DNA of 43,819 bases from Planctomycetota bacterium (GTDB lineage Bacteria; Planctomycetota; Planctomycetia; Pirellulales; Pirellulaceae): contig JAQCHP010000026.1 in NCBI GenBank assembly GCA_027619595.1, positions 1 to 43,819 of the forward strand. The letters run 5' to 3'. This document shows, piece after piece, positions 8,059 through 16,793 of the stretch; positions within the stretch are counted from its first letter, which is position 1, and each line of letters starts with the position of its first letter. The notes beneath the pieces were generated by a model, which saw nothing but the letters and a program-made list of their open reading frames with translations, was not told the DNA's origin and did not search any database. The translations under genes were made by a program, and so were the position numbers.

Positions 8059-9525
8059 ATGGCAATCCGTACCGTCGGTACTTCTTTGCTGCCGCCACTG
8101 CACCGCCGCACCATGCTCCAGGCGGGATGCATTAGCCTGCTGAACCTGGGCATGAACCACGTCTCGGCCTTGCAAGCGTCGGACATTGTGTCCGACACCA
8201 AAAAAGGGGGACTAGGGAACGGCGGCAAAGCGAAGTCGGTCATCTTTATTTTCCTGTCGGGAGGATTAGCACAGCACGATAGTTTCGATCCAAAACCCGA
8301 CGCGGCCAAGGAAATTCGTGGGGACTTCTCTGCCATTAACACAAAGACGCCAGGTATTCATGTGTGCGAACACTTGCCCCTGTTGGCGCAATGCAGCGAC
8401 AAATGGAGTCTCGTCCGCTCGCTGACCAGCCCCCATAATGGGCATTCCGCTGGACATATGACGATGCTGTCCGGCCGCAGTCCCATGCCACCGGGATTCA
8501 ACGGAAGTATGCCGCAACGGAGCGATTGGCCGTCGATCGCATCGGTGGTCGGGAGCGCAGTGCCAACACCTACCAACAATCTGCCTCCGGCCATCGCGCT
8601 GCCCGAACGTATCGTGCATCATACCGGTAGAGTGATTCCGGGGCAGTTTGGCGGCCAGATGGGAAATCAGCGTGATCCCTGGTTCATTGAAGCTTCTCCC
8701 TTCAATCCACTGAGCTACGGGGCGTATCCCGACTACGAGTTCCATTTCGTGCAAGGGCGGATGAAAAGCGAACATTTGAAGTTCGAAGCTCCTAACCTCA
8801 GCCTGCCGCAGGGGCTAACGCTATCACGCTTGGAAAGTCGTAACGAACTATTGAACTTAGTCGGAACGCAACGAACTTTTTTGAACACGACAGTAGCTGG
8901 ATCTTCCTTGGACCAGTATCGCGAGGCTGCCCTATCACTTTTGACCGACTCCAGCGTCCAGCAAGCGTTCGATGTGCATAGCGCTCCTGCCAAGGCATTA
9001 GATAAATACGGTCGCAACTCCTTCGGCTGGTCGCTGCTCATGGCACGTCAGCTCGTTCACGCCGGTGTTCGGCTCGTGCAAGTCAATCTCGGCAACAATG
9101 AATCATGGGACACGCACAACAGGAATTTCACTCTGTTGCGTGATTGCCTACTCCCTCCCATGGACCAAGCTGTTTCTGCCTTGATCAGCGACCTACATGA
9201 ATCAGGTGCGCTCGACGAAACGCTCATTGTGATGTGCAGCGAAATGGGTCGAACGCCAAAGGTTAACTACGAGACAGTGGGTGGCGGGCGCAACCATTGG
9301 GGGGCGGTGCAAACCGTCTTTATGGCGGGTGGCGGCGTACCCGGTGGGTGTGTTGTCGGCTCATCCGATAAAGATGGTGCGTACCCGCAAACAAACCCGC
9401 AGCGCCCCGAAAATATGGCCGCTACGATTTACCATGCGTTGGGGATCCCCGCCACGGCTATCTGGAAAGATGAGGTGGATCGGCCCCACAACATCTATCA
9501 CGGCGAACCGATCCGCTTCTCGTAG
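8059..9525 (+). CDS. DUF1501 domain-containing protein (Tat-type signal)
   Basis: A 488-residue protein of the DUF1501 family, abundant in planctomycetes and related to the alkaline phosphatase/sulfatase fold; its reaction is not established. The N-terminus has HRRTMLQAGCISLLNLG, which fits a twin-arginine signal. The body starts with KSVIFIFLSGGLAQHDSFDPKPDA, the usual family signature. It continues with TSPHNGHSAGHMTMLSGRSP and ends with MCSEMGRTPKVN, GRNHWG and ATIYHALGI, which carry the conserved metal-binding-type residues. ATG 8059 places the Tat motif 15-20 residues in; an in-frame start 126 bp upstream would add a basic Pro-rich stretch, so I reject it. The paired cytochrome protein usually beside this family is not adjacent, though a relative lies at 1260-5381. 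Confidence 0.9.
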   Translation: MAIRTVGTSLLPPLHRRTMLQAGCISLLNLGMNHVSALQASDIVSDTKKGGLGNGGKAKSVIFIFLSGGLAQHDSFDPKPDAAKEIRGDFSAINTKTPGIHVCEHLPLLAQCSDKWSLVRSLTSPHNGHSAGHMTMLSGRSPMPPGFNGSMPQRSDWPSIASVVGSAVPTPTNNLPPAIALPERIVHHTGRVIPGQFGGQMGNQRDPWFIEASPFNPLSYGAYPDYEFHFVQGRMKSEHLKFEAPNLSLPQGLTLSRLESRNELLNLVGTQRTFLNTTVAGSSLDQYREAALSLLTDSSVQQAFDVHSAPAKALDKYGRNSFGWSLLMARQLVHAGVRLVQVNLGNNESWDTHNRNFTLLRDCLLPPMDQAVSALISDLHESGALDETLIVMCSEMGRTPKVNYETVGGGRNHWGAVQTVFMAGGGVPGGCVVGSSDKDGAYPQTNPQRPENMAATIYHALGIPATAIWKDEVDRPHNIYHGEPIRFS

Positions 9526-10178
9526 ATTTGTCATGGCTCTGCTGCAGGTCCATGCAATCGCCGGATAACGTCGCAGGCGAAGGATCTTGGTCCGTCGACG
9601 GGGCCGGGAGATCTGTTAAACGGGCCTGGAGACCCGTTCTACATTTTCTAAAACGGGCCTGGAGACCCGTTCTACGGTACGACTTTTTTTGCGTTTGACG
9701 TTAGAAGTTCCGCGACCATTCGGCGTAGATGAAATCCGCGTCCGACCGATTGGCTGCGACAACCTTCTCGCTAGCAATTTATGCATATGTCTGTCCGATA
9801 CCCACGACAGGCACGCGAGTGATCGTATTCGCCTGACAAGCGGGACGTACAAGCGAGTGTCGAATTCAACCCGCGAGCCATGCCGCTAGCGGAGTCGGCA
9901 GATTTCGTCAGACTCCGAAGTTGTACCGCGTCTGCAATTCATTCTCCCGTGTTTCGTGTGCCCGTCGAGCTGATCAGATCGTGCTCCGAACACTTCGTCG
10001 ACCCTCCTGAGCTGCCCTTAGTTCTTGGACCCGATCGTCCGCGACGGGAAATAGTATGAAGCGCAGTGCCAATAATTCCGATTACACCATGAGTAGGGGT
10101 ATCGCTGTCCTTAACGCAATGTGAAATGGTAAGGCCTTGCGAGATCAAGGAACACAGGCCCACGCGCCGGGTGCAACT
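9526..10178. other. Intergenic region with hairpin repeats
   Basis: About 650 bp between DUF1501 and the first family-2 glycosyltransferase. The only clear structure is the pair of hairpin repeats at 9618-9675, and an eight-T run (9683-9690) follows the second. The remainder shows no recognisable gene. Short frames on both strands (for example 9689-9889 and 9939-10163) have no family features. Confidence 0.45.
9618..9675. repeat. Two 25-bp hairpin repeats (33-bp period)
   Basis: Identical 25-base units at 9618-9642 and 9651-9675. Each contains AACGGG, an eight-base loop CCTGGAGA and CCCGTT, followed by CTAC. Each can fold into a 6-bp stem. The second is followed within 8 bases by a T run, so it might act as a terminator for DUF1501. 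The repeat looks like a dispersed short palindromic element. Confidence 0.8.
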
Positions 10179-11162
10179 ATGAGTCAGAGCTACTCAGTGG
10201 TGATTGAACTGGAGAACGCCGACACAGTTCAGCCGGACGAAGTCGCGCAAACCCTCCATGTATTAGCGGCACAAATCGCCGACTGTGAAGTTAAAGCTGA
10301 GCGGTTTCCTGACGTCGTATTCGTGCACGCGGGGGAAGGGAGCAAGTCCAACGAACTTCGCTCCGGAATACTGAATCAGATACCGGAATTGGGGCAGGTC
10401 GCAAGTGTGACCTGTATTGCCGTTCCTCATGGACGTTACTACGAACTCAAGAATGCTGGCGTTCGGGCAGCGCGTGGGGACGTGATCGTATTCCTCGATT
10501 CCGACGCGATGCCGGAAGAAGGATGGCTGTCAAGTCTCTTAGCCCCCTTTCGGCACACCGACACAACGGCGGTAAGCGGGCTTACCTACTTGGGGCATAG
10601 CGACTTTATCTCGCGCACCCTGGCACTTACCTGGGTGTTCCCACTGCGACACCATGACCGCCGCGAGGCGGACCGGCGTCCGATCTTTGCTAATAACTGT
10701 GCCTTTCGAGCCGAATGGATTCGCAGCAATCCGTACCCAGATTCCAATGGTTTCAAGGTCAGCTGCACATTACTCGCCGACGTTCTAAGGAAGGCCGGCC
10801 GCAATTGCCTGCATGCTCCAGCCTACGCGCGACACGCTCCCTTGCGGGGGTTTCGGTTTGTCATCTGGCGAGCGTTTGTCACTGGACGCGACGCGGACCG
10901 AAAATATACTGCGCTGAAAAGTTCGTCGAAGTGGCAACGACTTAGAGGAGCGATCAAGTACTCACTCAAGATGCAGGGCAGGGCGGTGCGGCGGGTGTTG
11001 ACTCGCTATCGCCGCGTGGGCTTGCCTTGGTGGCAGGTCCCCGCTGCGGCCGGATTGGGTTGTGTGTTTTATGGTTTGGCATTCTTCGGTCAATTCGCCC
11101 ATCTCTTCGGGATACTTGGCGATCAGCCCGAACGCATTCCAACCTATGCGGAGGCCCACTGA
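10179..11162 (+). CDS. Glycosyltransferase family 2, membrane-associated
   Basis: A 327-residue GT-A-fold sugar transferase. Key features are YYELKNAGVRAARGDVIVFLDSDAMPEEGWL, with the metal-binding DSD at residues 107-109, and FANNCAFRAEW in the acceptor region. One or two hydrophobic segments lie near the C-terminus (VPAAAGLGCVFYGLAFF), so it is probably membrane-attached. I chose ATG 10179; a TTG 42 bp upstream is in frame but the added residues are not family-like. The N-terminal ~45 residues (VVIELENADTVQPDEVAQ) are less typical than usual GT2 starts. It is followed after 2 bp by a second GT2 frame, so the two were one operon for a surface glycan. Confidence 0.88.
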   Translation: MSQSYSVVIELENADTVQPDEVAQTLHVLAAQIADCEVKAERFPDVVFVHAGEGSKSNELRSGILNQIPELGQVASVTCIAVPHGRYYELKNAGVRAARGDVIVFLDSDAMPEEGWLSSLLAPFRHTDTTAVSGLTYLGHSDFISRTLALTWVFPLRHHDRREADRRPIFANNCAFRAEWIRSNPYPDSNGFKVSCTLLADVLRKAGRNCLHAPAYARHAPLRGFRFVIWRAFVTGRDADRKYTALKSSSKWQRLRGAIKYSLKMQGRAVRRVLTRYRRVGLPWWQVPAAAGLGCVFYGLAFFGQFAHLFGILGDQPERIPTYAEAH

Positions 11163-11164
11163 AA

Positions 11165-12148
11165 ATGAACCGAACCCCCGAAGTCTCGATTATCACTCCC
11201 ACCTATAATCGCCAACAATCGCTGGAGCGGGCGATTCGAAGTGTGCAACAGCAGACGTTTGACAACTACGAACACATCATCATCGACGATTGCTCAACGG
11301 ACGACACCCAAAAATTCGTATGGTCCCTGGATGACCCACGCATTCGCTACATTCGATTTCGTGAGTGGCGAGGTGCCAATCCGGCTCGCAACTGCGGGAT
11401 TGGAACTGCGCGTGCAGAGTATCTCACGTTCCTGGACTCGGATGATGAATACCTACCTGAGCGACTGGAAACGACGCTGCGTCATTTCCGCGAGGCTCCC
11501 GATGTACAGCTCCTTCTCAGCTCGTTCCATACGGTCAAGCGAGGTCGATTTGCCAATGCGATCAATGCAGGTGTGTATGTGTCTGGCCCTGACTTGGAGC
11601 ACGCCCTGATGGCGTCGGCCATCTATATTGCAGGCTCCAGTATCAGCGTCAAACGTGAGACCATGTAGCGTGCCGGCCAGTTCGCACCAACCTTGCGGCG
11701 GATGCAGGACAGGGAAATGCTCTTACGACTATCGCAACACTGTGGAGCATTGTTACTCAATACGGTCGATTGGATCAAACACACTTCGGCCGACTCGATC
11801 TCGGGTCAACCGACACGATACGTGGAGGCGGTGGCCGCCTTGGTAGAAGCACACCCCGATCTCGCCACGCGTTACCGCAGATTACCGTGCTACAACATTG
11901 CACGTCACCTCTTAGCTGAACTATTGCGAGGGCATCCAAGGCGGGCAATCGCGTCGTGGCAAGAAAATCGCCAATCGCACATGTTACGATTTTCAGTTTG
12001 GCAACTGGTACGCGGCTATTTAGCGGGGCGAACTGAACGCCGTGACTTAGTGACAAAACTGCGGGATTGTGCCACATCGTGTCGGCCGCAAATCCCCGCA
12101 ACTCCGGAACTGCTTGGACGACAGTTACACGCATCGCTGCGGACATGA
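11165..12148 (+). pseudogene. Glycosyltransferase family 2 interrupted by TAG
   Basis: The frame from ATG 11165 begins as a standard GT2: VSIITPTYNRQQSLERAIRS, IIIDDCSTDDT, and FLDSDDEYLPERLE with the DSDD metal site. It runs to TAG 11666-11668 after 167 residues. The same frame continues directly with RAGQFAPTLRRMQDREMLLRLS, which is the normal GT2 continuation (compare F..TLRR.QD.E.LLRLS), and stays open to 12148, giving 327 codons in all. The stop therefore falls inside the catalytic domain, before the QDRE block. This is a nonsense mutation or a base error, not a frameshift. Distances to the previous gene are those of an operon. If real, the enzyme is inactive unless the stop is read through. 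Confidence 0.85.
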
Positions 12149-12192
12149 AATCCCCAGGTACGAGCGCCGCACGTCGTAAGTCACGCGTCAAG

Positions 12193-12879
12193 TCACGACC
12201 GTGCTACTTCTTGCAGCGCCCGCTGTAGCGGACAGTCACTGGCGACGGTCTCTCCCGCGCGGTAGCGATTGAGCAACTCCTTTGATCGTGCGGCTAAAGC
12301 ACGACGTGTTTCACGCCGCTGGCCTTTAACGCGTGCGATCACCATCGAGTCGTAGGCGGTGGTTTGATGTCGCAGCCAGGCGATAACAGCGGCTTGGGCT
12401 CGCTGCTGGATCGGAATCCGTTTCGTGCGGGCGACGGTCCCGCTACCGACAGGGGTGGCATGGTCGGCCACGGCCTGGGCCAGTCGATCAGCCATTTCGG
12501 CGTGTTGGGGCGCAAAATTTAAATACTGCCGCAAAGCCTCCGTAAAATCGTCCACATAGGCCACTTGGACCCTGCTACGGCGCAGGGAGTCTGCCAGTTT
12601 TCGAGCCGAGTAAGATGGAGTGGACCGTTCTTCTACCAGATCCGCTTGGATCCGCTCGATCGTATCTTGAGGCGCCCAAACGCCCAGCGAGAAAATCTTG
12701 CGTCCTTTTTTCTCCTGCACGACCCAGTGCGCTCCCGCCGCCTTAACGCGTCGCGTCAGTGCTGCATCCCCAGGCGGAAGGAGTCGCCAGTTGCACGGTG
12801 CTGTGAGGATTTCCCCTGTGGGTCGTTGCACCGTCCGATCAGTCGGACCGGGACCAAAGACGTTCTCTCTATCGTTCAT
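12193..12879 (-). CDS. DUF2293 domain-containing protein
   Basis: A 228-residue protein. The C-terminal ~75 residues match the DUF2293 pattern: VGSGTVARTKRIPIQQRAQAAVIAWLRHQTTAYD, then R.ETRRALAARSKELLNRYR. That basic helical region may bind nucleic acid, which is inference. The N-terminal part (WRLLPPGDAALTRRVKAAGAHWVVQEKKGRK) is seen in relatives but has no known function. ATG 12879 is preferred over an in-frame start at 12930 because the latter would run further into the divergent promoter region. It is divergent from the TIM-barrel gene with 117 bp between starts, and its 3' end comes within 45 bp of the broken glycosyltransferase. Confidence 0.8.
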   Translation of the reverse strand: MNDRENVFGPGPTDRTVQRPTGEILTAPCNWRLLPPGDAALTRRVKAAGAHWVVQEKKGRKIFSLGVWAPQDTIERIQADLVEERSTPSYSARKLADSLRRSRVQVAYVDDFTEALRQYLNFAPQHAEMADRLAQAVADHATPVGSGTVARTKRIPIQQRAQAAVIAWLRHQTTAYDSMVIARVKGQRRETRRALAARSKELLNRYRAGETVASDCPLQRALQEVARS

Positions 12880-12996
12880 CGGTGCCCACCCTGAGTCGGT
12901 GATTGAGCCAATTTGGTCGTACCCATCCAAGGCTCTCTATGGTACATTGGGACTGTTCTGCCACGTACCGGTAAACTACCACGGAGCATCCGCCCC

Positions 12997-13977
12997 ATGC
13001 AAAAACGGCCTCAATCCACCCATTCGTTCACTCGGCGAGATTTCGTCGGCCTGGGTGCGGGCGCCTCGGCAGTTGGTCTGTTGGGTCCCCATTTCGCGTT
13101 AGGTTTGACTCAGGCTGCCCAGGCACAGGCAACTCAGTCAGCGGCCGCTCAAGTGCCAGCCTCCGAGTCGCGATTTCAGTTTTCTGTGAAGTCCGCAATG
13201 ATCAACGATCCGTCGTGTAAAAGCTGGCAGGAAAAACTGCAGTTACTCAAGGATCTCGGATTCGACGGAGTGGAATACGACCAAGGACTTGACGCAAACC
13301 CGCACGAAATCGCCGAGGCGAGTGCCAAGGTCGGGCTTCCGGTGCAAGGTCTCGTTAACCCGTATCACTGGAGTATTCGGCTGTCGGATCCCGATCCGGG
13401 TGTGCGGCAACGAGCCGTGCACAACATGGAGCGGGCACTCCGATTCGCCAAGACCCTCGGCGCGTCGACCGTCTTGCTCGTTCCCGGAAAGGTATCGGAT
13501 CCACAGACTGAGAACTTTGACCAAGTTTGGACGCGAAGCATCGAGGGTATACGACGCGTGATCCCGCTGGCCGCCCAGCTCGGAGTACGAATTGGCATCG
13601 AGAACGTCTGGAATCAATTCCTGTACCAACCCGATGGTCCCGACAACCAGTCGTCCGATCAGTACATCAAGTACGTGGACGAGATTAATTCCAGTTGGGT
13701 GGGGCTTTATTTGGACTTTAGCAATCACCGCAAATTTGGAAATCCAGCGGAATGGATACGGGCTATGGGGTCGCGTATCATCAAATGCGATACCAAGGAT
13801 TTTCGGGTCGCGGACGGCGGTTTTTGCGACGTCGGCGAGGGCGACGTACCGTGGCCGGAAGTGCGGAAAGCGTGCCAAGATATCAATTACTTTGGCTGGG
13901 TCTCCTCGGAGGTCGAAGGAGGTGACCGACAACGCCTCGCGAAGGTGCTCGCCGACCTACGCCGAGTCCTGTTCTAA
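12997..13977 (+). CDS. Sugar phosphate isomerase/epimerase-like TIM barrel (Tat-exported)
   Basis: A 326-residue protein of the xylose-isomerase-like TIM-barrel superfamily. The N-terminus carries TRRDFVGLGAGASAVGLLG, a twin-arginine signal, and an Ala/Gln-rich linker follows. The barrel has family landmarks: LKDLGFDGVEYDQ, VLLVPGKV, GVRIGIENVWNQF with Glu, YLDFSNHRKFG with Asp/His, IKCDTKDF, and GEGDVPWPEV with the last metal ligand near the C-terminal SSEVEGGD. This set of E, D, H and E residues binds a divalent metal in the family. Substrate is unknown; a sugar or inositol derivative in the periplasm is the usual guess. ATG 12997 puts the RR motif at residues 13-14; an in-frame upstream start would add 28 unrelated residues. 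It is transcribed alone. Confidence 0.88.
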   Translation: MQKRPQSTHSFTRRDFVGLGAGASAVGLLGPHFALGLTQAAQAQATQSAAAQVPASESRFQFSVKSAMINDPSCKSWQEKLQLLKDLGFDGVEYDQGLDANPHEIAEASAKVGLPVQGLVNPYHWSIRLSDPDPGVRQRAVHNMERALRFAKTLGASTVLLVPGKVSDPQTENFDQVWTRSIEGIRRVIPLAAQLGVRIGIENVWNQFLYQPDGPDNQSSDQYIKYVDEINSSWVGLYLDFSNHRKFGNPAEWIRAMGSRIIKCDTKDFRVADGGFCDVGEGDVPWPEVRKACQDINYFGWVSSEVEGGDRQRLAKVLADLRRVLF

Positions 13978-13982
13978 TCTCC

Positions 13983-14049
13983 GTTAAGGCTCGATGGGTA
14001 CGCAGTCCGTCAGCCGATCGCTGACGTCAACCCCATCGAAAGCCTTAAC
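13983..14049. repeat. 67-nt nested palindrome after the TIM-barrel gene
   Basis: The outer arms GTTAAGGCTCGATGGGT (13983-13999) and ACCCCATCGAAAGCCTTAAC (14030-14049) pair with a small bulge. Inside is a perfect hairpin GTCAGC-CGATC-GCTGAC (14009-14025). It starts 5 bp after the stop codon. It has no T run, so it is a 3'-end stabiliser or a dispersed palindromic element rather than a classic terminator. Confidence 0.8.
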
Positions 14050-14208
14050 GAACCGATGGCCGGAAGCGACGGGTCGGGAGTGCCACTGGACACTCGACCG
14101 GCAACCAACCGAGTCGTTTAAGGAGTGCTTTGACGAGCGGATTTTTCGCGGCTACCCAAAGCTTCAACAGGAGAGCATGCCCGCGGTAAGTATCTTGTAT
14201 GCGTTTCA

Positions 14209-14442
14209 TCAGTCGTTCCCCTCCGGAGCCTGAACTGGCCAAGAAGCAGCGCGAAGTCTCCTTCCGGACGACCGCGAGCTACCCAAGGTCACCCAATTTT
14301 GCCAACGTGACTCCAGTTCCCGCACAAGTTCGTTCATGCGTTCGTCCAAAACACGAAACGCGTCCGAACTCACGCGAACTCCAGGCAGTTGGGAACCGTC
14401 CGCTGGATGCGCAGCAACCCACAAATCTGTTTTGCGAGCCAT
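14209..14442 (-). CDS. Small hypothetical protein
   Basis: A 77-residue frame with no family I recognise. It starts MARKTDLWVAAHPADGSQLP, followed by VSSDAFRVLDERMNELVRELESRW, which reads like a structured helix, and ends in a basic tail. ATG 14442 has a strong ribosome-binding site, GGAGGGGGAGAAA, directly upstream, which is rare in this window and supports it as real. The frame is open further upstream, but that part translates the tandem repeat and is not plausible protein. The repeat at 14461-14568 lies 19-126 bp before the start, in its leader or promoter. It has no operon partner. Confidence 0.6.
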   Translation of the reverse strand: MARKTDLWVAAHPADGSQLPGVRVSSDAFRVLDERMNELVRELESRWQNWVTLGSSRSSGRRLRAASWPVQAPEGND

Positions 14443-14460
14443 TTTCTCCCCCTCCCCTCC

Positions 14461-14568
14461 GTTCCGAACCAACCCTGTTCCGAACCAACCCTGTTCCGAA
14501 CCAACCCTGTTCCGAACCAACCCTGTTCCGAACCAACCCTTCTGCCCCAACCTGTCTGCCCCAACCTG
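14461..14568. repeat. Tandem repeat: 5 x 16 bp plus 2 x 14 bp
   Basis: Five perfect copies of GTTCCGAACCAACCCT (14461-14540) followed by two perfect copies of TCTGCCCCAACCTG (14541-14568). Each 16-bp unit contains GTTC-C-GAAC, a palindrome with one central base, so it could be an array of protein-binding sites. The minus strand is rich in GGTTGG and GGTTGGGG and could form quadruplexes. It lies upstream of the small minus-strand gene. Confidence 0.92.
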
Positions 14569-15011
14569 TTTGCTCCTGTAAGCTGCGTCTCTCAGCCAAC
14601 CCTTTGCGGGCAACTCCAGCCCGGTCGGTTCCGGCTCGAAGTTTGCGTCGACTCCGCAACTCTGCCTCAGGGAGCATTTTTGGGGATCCTGCTAACATTG
14701 TATTCGGATCGCAACGAAAGACGTTGCTAAATAGTTGAGAATTTTCAGGAAATTTTTCCCGTGTGGTCCAATCGATTGTGAAAATCGATCTAGCTTGCTT
14801 CCCACGACAGCTCAAGCAGGCTGGACAGTCCGGCGATCGGGCAATCGTTGACATGGGGAACGGGCCGCGATAGGCTTAAGACGAGAGGCAGAGGCAGAGG
14901 GGTCGGAGCCATTCCATGCGGCGAAGCAATATTTAGCGCGGCGGCGTAATGTAGCTCGGCATCTTGGCACATCGCGGTGTTGTCGAAAACAACAGATTCG
15001 CGGAGCGGACT
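14569..15011. other. Intergenic region without a convincing gene
   Basis: About 440 bp between the tandem repeat and the operon leader. Frames on both strands are short and without family features. A purine-rich GAGGCAGAGGCAGAGG stretch near 14883 is the only simple sequence. Confidence 0.4.
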
Positions 15012-15057
15012 AGCGGTTCTGTGCGCAGAGCGGCTCTGTTTGCGGAGCGGCTCTATG
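15012..15057. repeat. 17-bp-period imperfect repeat before the Exb operon
   Basis: The core AGCGG(T/C)TCT(G/A)T recurs at 15012, 15029 and 15046, exactly 17 bp apart. A partial copy (GCGGAGCGG) lies at 15000. The array ends 65 bp before the operon start at 15123. Confidence 0.6.
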
Positions 15058-15122
15058 CCCCTTCTCGGGGAACGATTCTTTTTCAGTGAATCATGTCGGC
15101 TGTGGTCAAGAAGGGATAGTTC

Positions 15123-16772
15123 ATGGCGTACGGAGCGACACGTCTACCATTTTTCTCATTCGCGATCGGACTACTTTTTCTAAGTGACTCGGGTTCGGCG
15201 ATCGGCCAGGAAAAGTATACCCCCAACCACCCTGTTGTCCGCGAAATGATCCGCAAGGCGTTGCTCTTCTTAGAGAAACGGGAACACTATCAACTTGGCG
15301 AGTCGTGTTTGGCGAGCCTCGCGTTCTTGAACGAAAATGTCCCCAAGACGCACCCTAAGCTAATGGCAACGCTTAGGGATTGTGAAACCGAGAGTGGGAA
15401 AGCCCAGGTTGGTGGCCCCTCGCTCCTCGATACCTACAATACGGCACTCGCGGCAATTTTTTTAGCAAATTACGACGGGACCGGGCAAAAGGAATTGATT
15501 TCCAAATACGCTGGTTCGTTGATGGGTCGCCAGAACCAGGATGGTGCGTGGGGCTATCCGCACTCCCCGACTCTTAGCGACACCTCACAGACGCAATACG
15601 CGCTGCTGGCAATTTGGTATGCCCAGTACCATAACGCACATAATGTCCCTTCCAACGTCATGCCAAAAGCCTTGAATTGGCTGATGGCGACGCAAGATCC
15701 GACGGGAGAATGGGGATACAATGGTCAGGCAGGGACGAGCGGCAATCGGGTGCCGCAAATTGACAAGTCGCACTCGCTCACCGCCGCTGGCCTCAGTAGC
15801 GCCTACGTTTGCGCGAACCTACTTCACATGACGCTCGAAGGATCCGCACTTCCAGAAGCGGTTGGACCCCTTCGTCCCGTTCAGCGGTCCGACATTCTCG
15901 ACGCGAAAACCAAATCAAACCGCGGGACAACCAACGGCGTGTCGGCGCTGCGCCTGCGCACATGCCTCGCTGATGGTAACCAATGGTTCGATAAAAACCT
16001 TAAGTTTGATGACACCGAGTGGGCCCATTATTACATGTACGCCTACGAGCGGTACCGTAGCTTCCGCGAAATCGCCGAAGGCAAATACGAGGCGTCACCA
16101 AAGTGGTATAACCTTGGAGTGAAGTTCCTGCGTGAGACGCAGCAGTCGAACGGTAGCTGGGACGGAAAAACGGTCGCAGTCGGCCACGACACGGCCCTCA
16201 GCGTAAACACAGCGTTTGCCGTCCTTTTCTTGCAGAGGAATACGCAAAAGGCATTGGAACCGCTGCGGGCTGGTAGGCTCACGGGGGGGCGTGGATTACC
16301 CAAGAACCTGCAGGAAGCACGCGTGTTCGACGGCAAAATACAAGGACGTCAATTCGAGGGTACCATGAACGAACTCTTGGCAGCTCTGGACGACCCCAAT
16401 TTTGACAAAGCTGTTCATGCGGGTGGATCGCACGACTTGCCCCCTTTAAGCGACGATCCAAGCGAACGGAAACAGCAGCTTGAACGCCTGCGTCGTATGG
16501 TGGCTCATGATAGGCACGCACTTCGCTTGGCTGCCGTTCAAATGCTCGCTCGCTCGAAAACACTCGATGAGGTCCCCTACCTAATCTACGCCTTAACCGA
16601 TCCCGACACTGGAGTTATGCTGGCAGCTCAAGAGGGACTGCAAACGATTAGCCGTAAGACACGCGGGTTTCAACTGCCCGAACAGCCGACTCGCGCCGAC
16701 GTACTGAAACTCGCGGATGCCTGGAAGGCTTGGTATCGTTCCCTGCGCCCCAACGCAACATTTCTCGAGTAA
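15123..16772 (+). CDS. Secreted prenyltransferase/squalene-cyclase-fold protein
   Basis: A 549-residue protein starting with a signal peptide (LPFFSFAIGLLFLSDSGSAIGQ). The body is built of alpha/alpha-barrel repeats of the terpenoid cyclase/prenyltransferase fold with QW-like motifs: NQDGAWGYP (about 138-146), QDPTGEWGYN (191-200) and QQSNGSWDG (about 340-348). The cyclase DxDD acid motif is not visible, so a binding role is more likely than catalysis. The last ~100 residues (LERLRRMVAHDRHALRLAAVQMLARS) look like HEAT repeats. AAGAAGGG lies 7-14 bp before ATG 15123. It opens a plus-strand operon with exbB/exbD-type genes starting 21 bp after its stop, so it probably works outside the cytoplasmic membrane with that complex. 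Confidence 0.88.
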   Translation: MAYGATRLPFFSFAIGLLFLSDSGSAIGQEKYTPNHPVVREMIRKALLFLEKREHYQLGESCLASLAFLNENVPKTHPKLMATLRDCETESGKAQVGGPSLLDTYNTALAAIFLANYDGTGQKELISKYAGSLMGRQNQDGAWGYPHSPTLSDTSQTQYALLAIWYAQYHNAHNVPSNVMPKALNWLMATQDPTGEWGYNGQAGTSGNRVPQIDKSHSLTAAGLSSAYVCANLLHMTLEGSALPEAVGPLRPVQRSDILDAKTKSNRGTTNGVSALRLRTCLADGNQWFDKNLKFDDTEWAHYYMYAYERYRSFREIAEGKYEASPKWYNLGVKFLRETQQSNGSWDGKTVAVGHDTALSVNTAFAVLFLQRNTQKALEPLRAGRLTGGRGLPKNLQEARVFDGKIQGRQFEGTMNELLAALDDPNFDKAVHAGGSHDLPPLSDDPSERKQQLERLRRMVAHDRHALRLAAVQMLARSKTLDEVPYLIYALTDPDTGVMLAAQEGLQTISRKTRGFQLPEQPTRADVLKLADAWKAWYRSLRPNATFLE

Positions 16773-16793
16773 CCGGAAACTAAAAATCACCGG

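Noticed and set aside
9526-10178. Group II intron, riboswitch or other structured RNA
   Set aside because: Apart from the two short hairpins I see no conserved core or regular pairing.
12145-12228. 27-codon frame starting at ATG 12145, overlapping the broken glycosyltransferase stop
   Set aside because: It is too short and basic to support, and it runs into the DUF2293 coding sequence.
14461-14568. CRISPR array
   Set aside because: The units abut with no spacers and are only 14-16 bp, so this is a simple tandem repeat.
14443-14613. Upstream extension of the small minus-strand gene
   Set aside because: The sequence translates the 16-bp repeat in all three frames in turn; a strong ribosome-binding site fixes the start at 14442.
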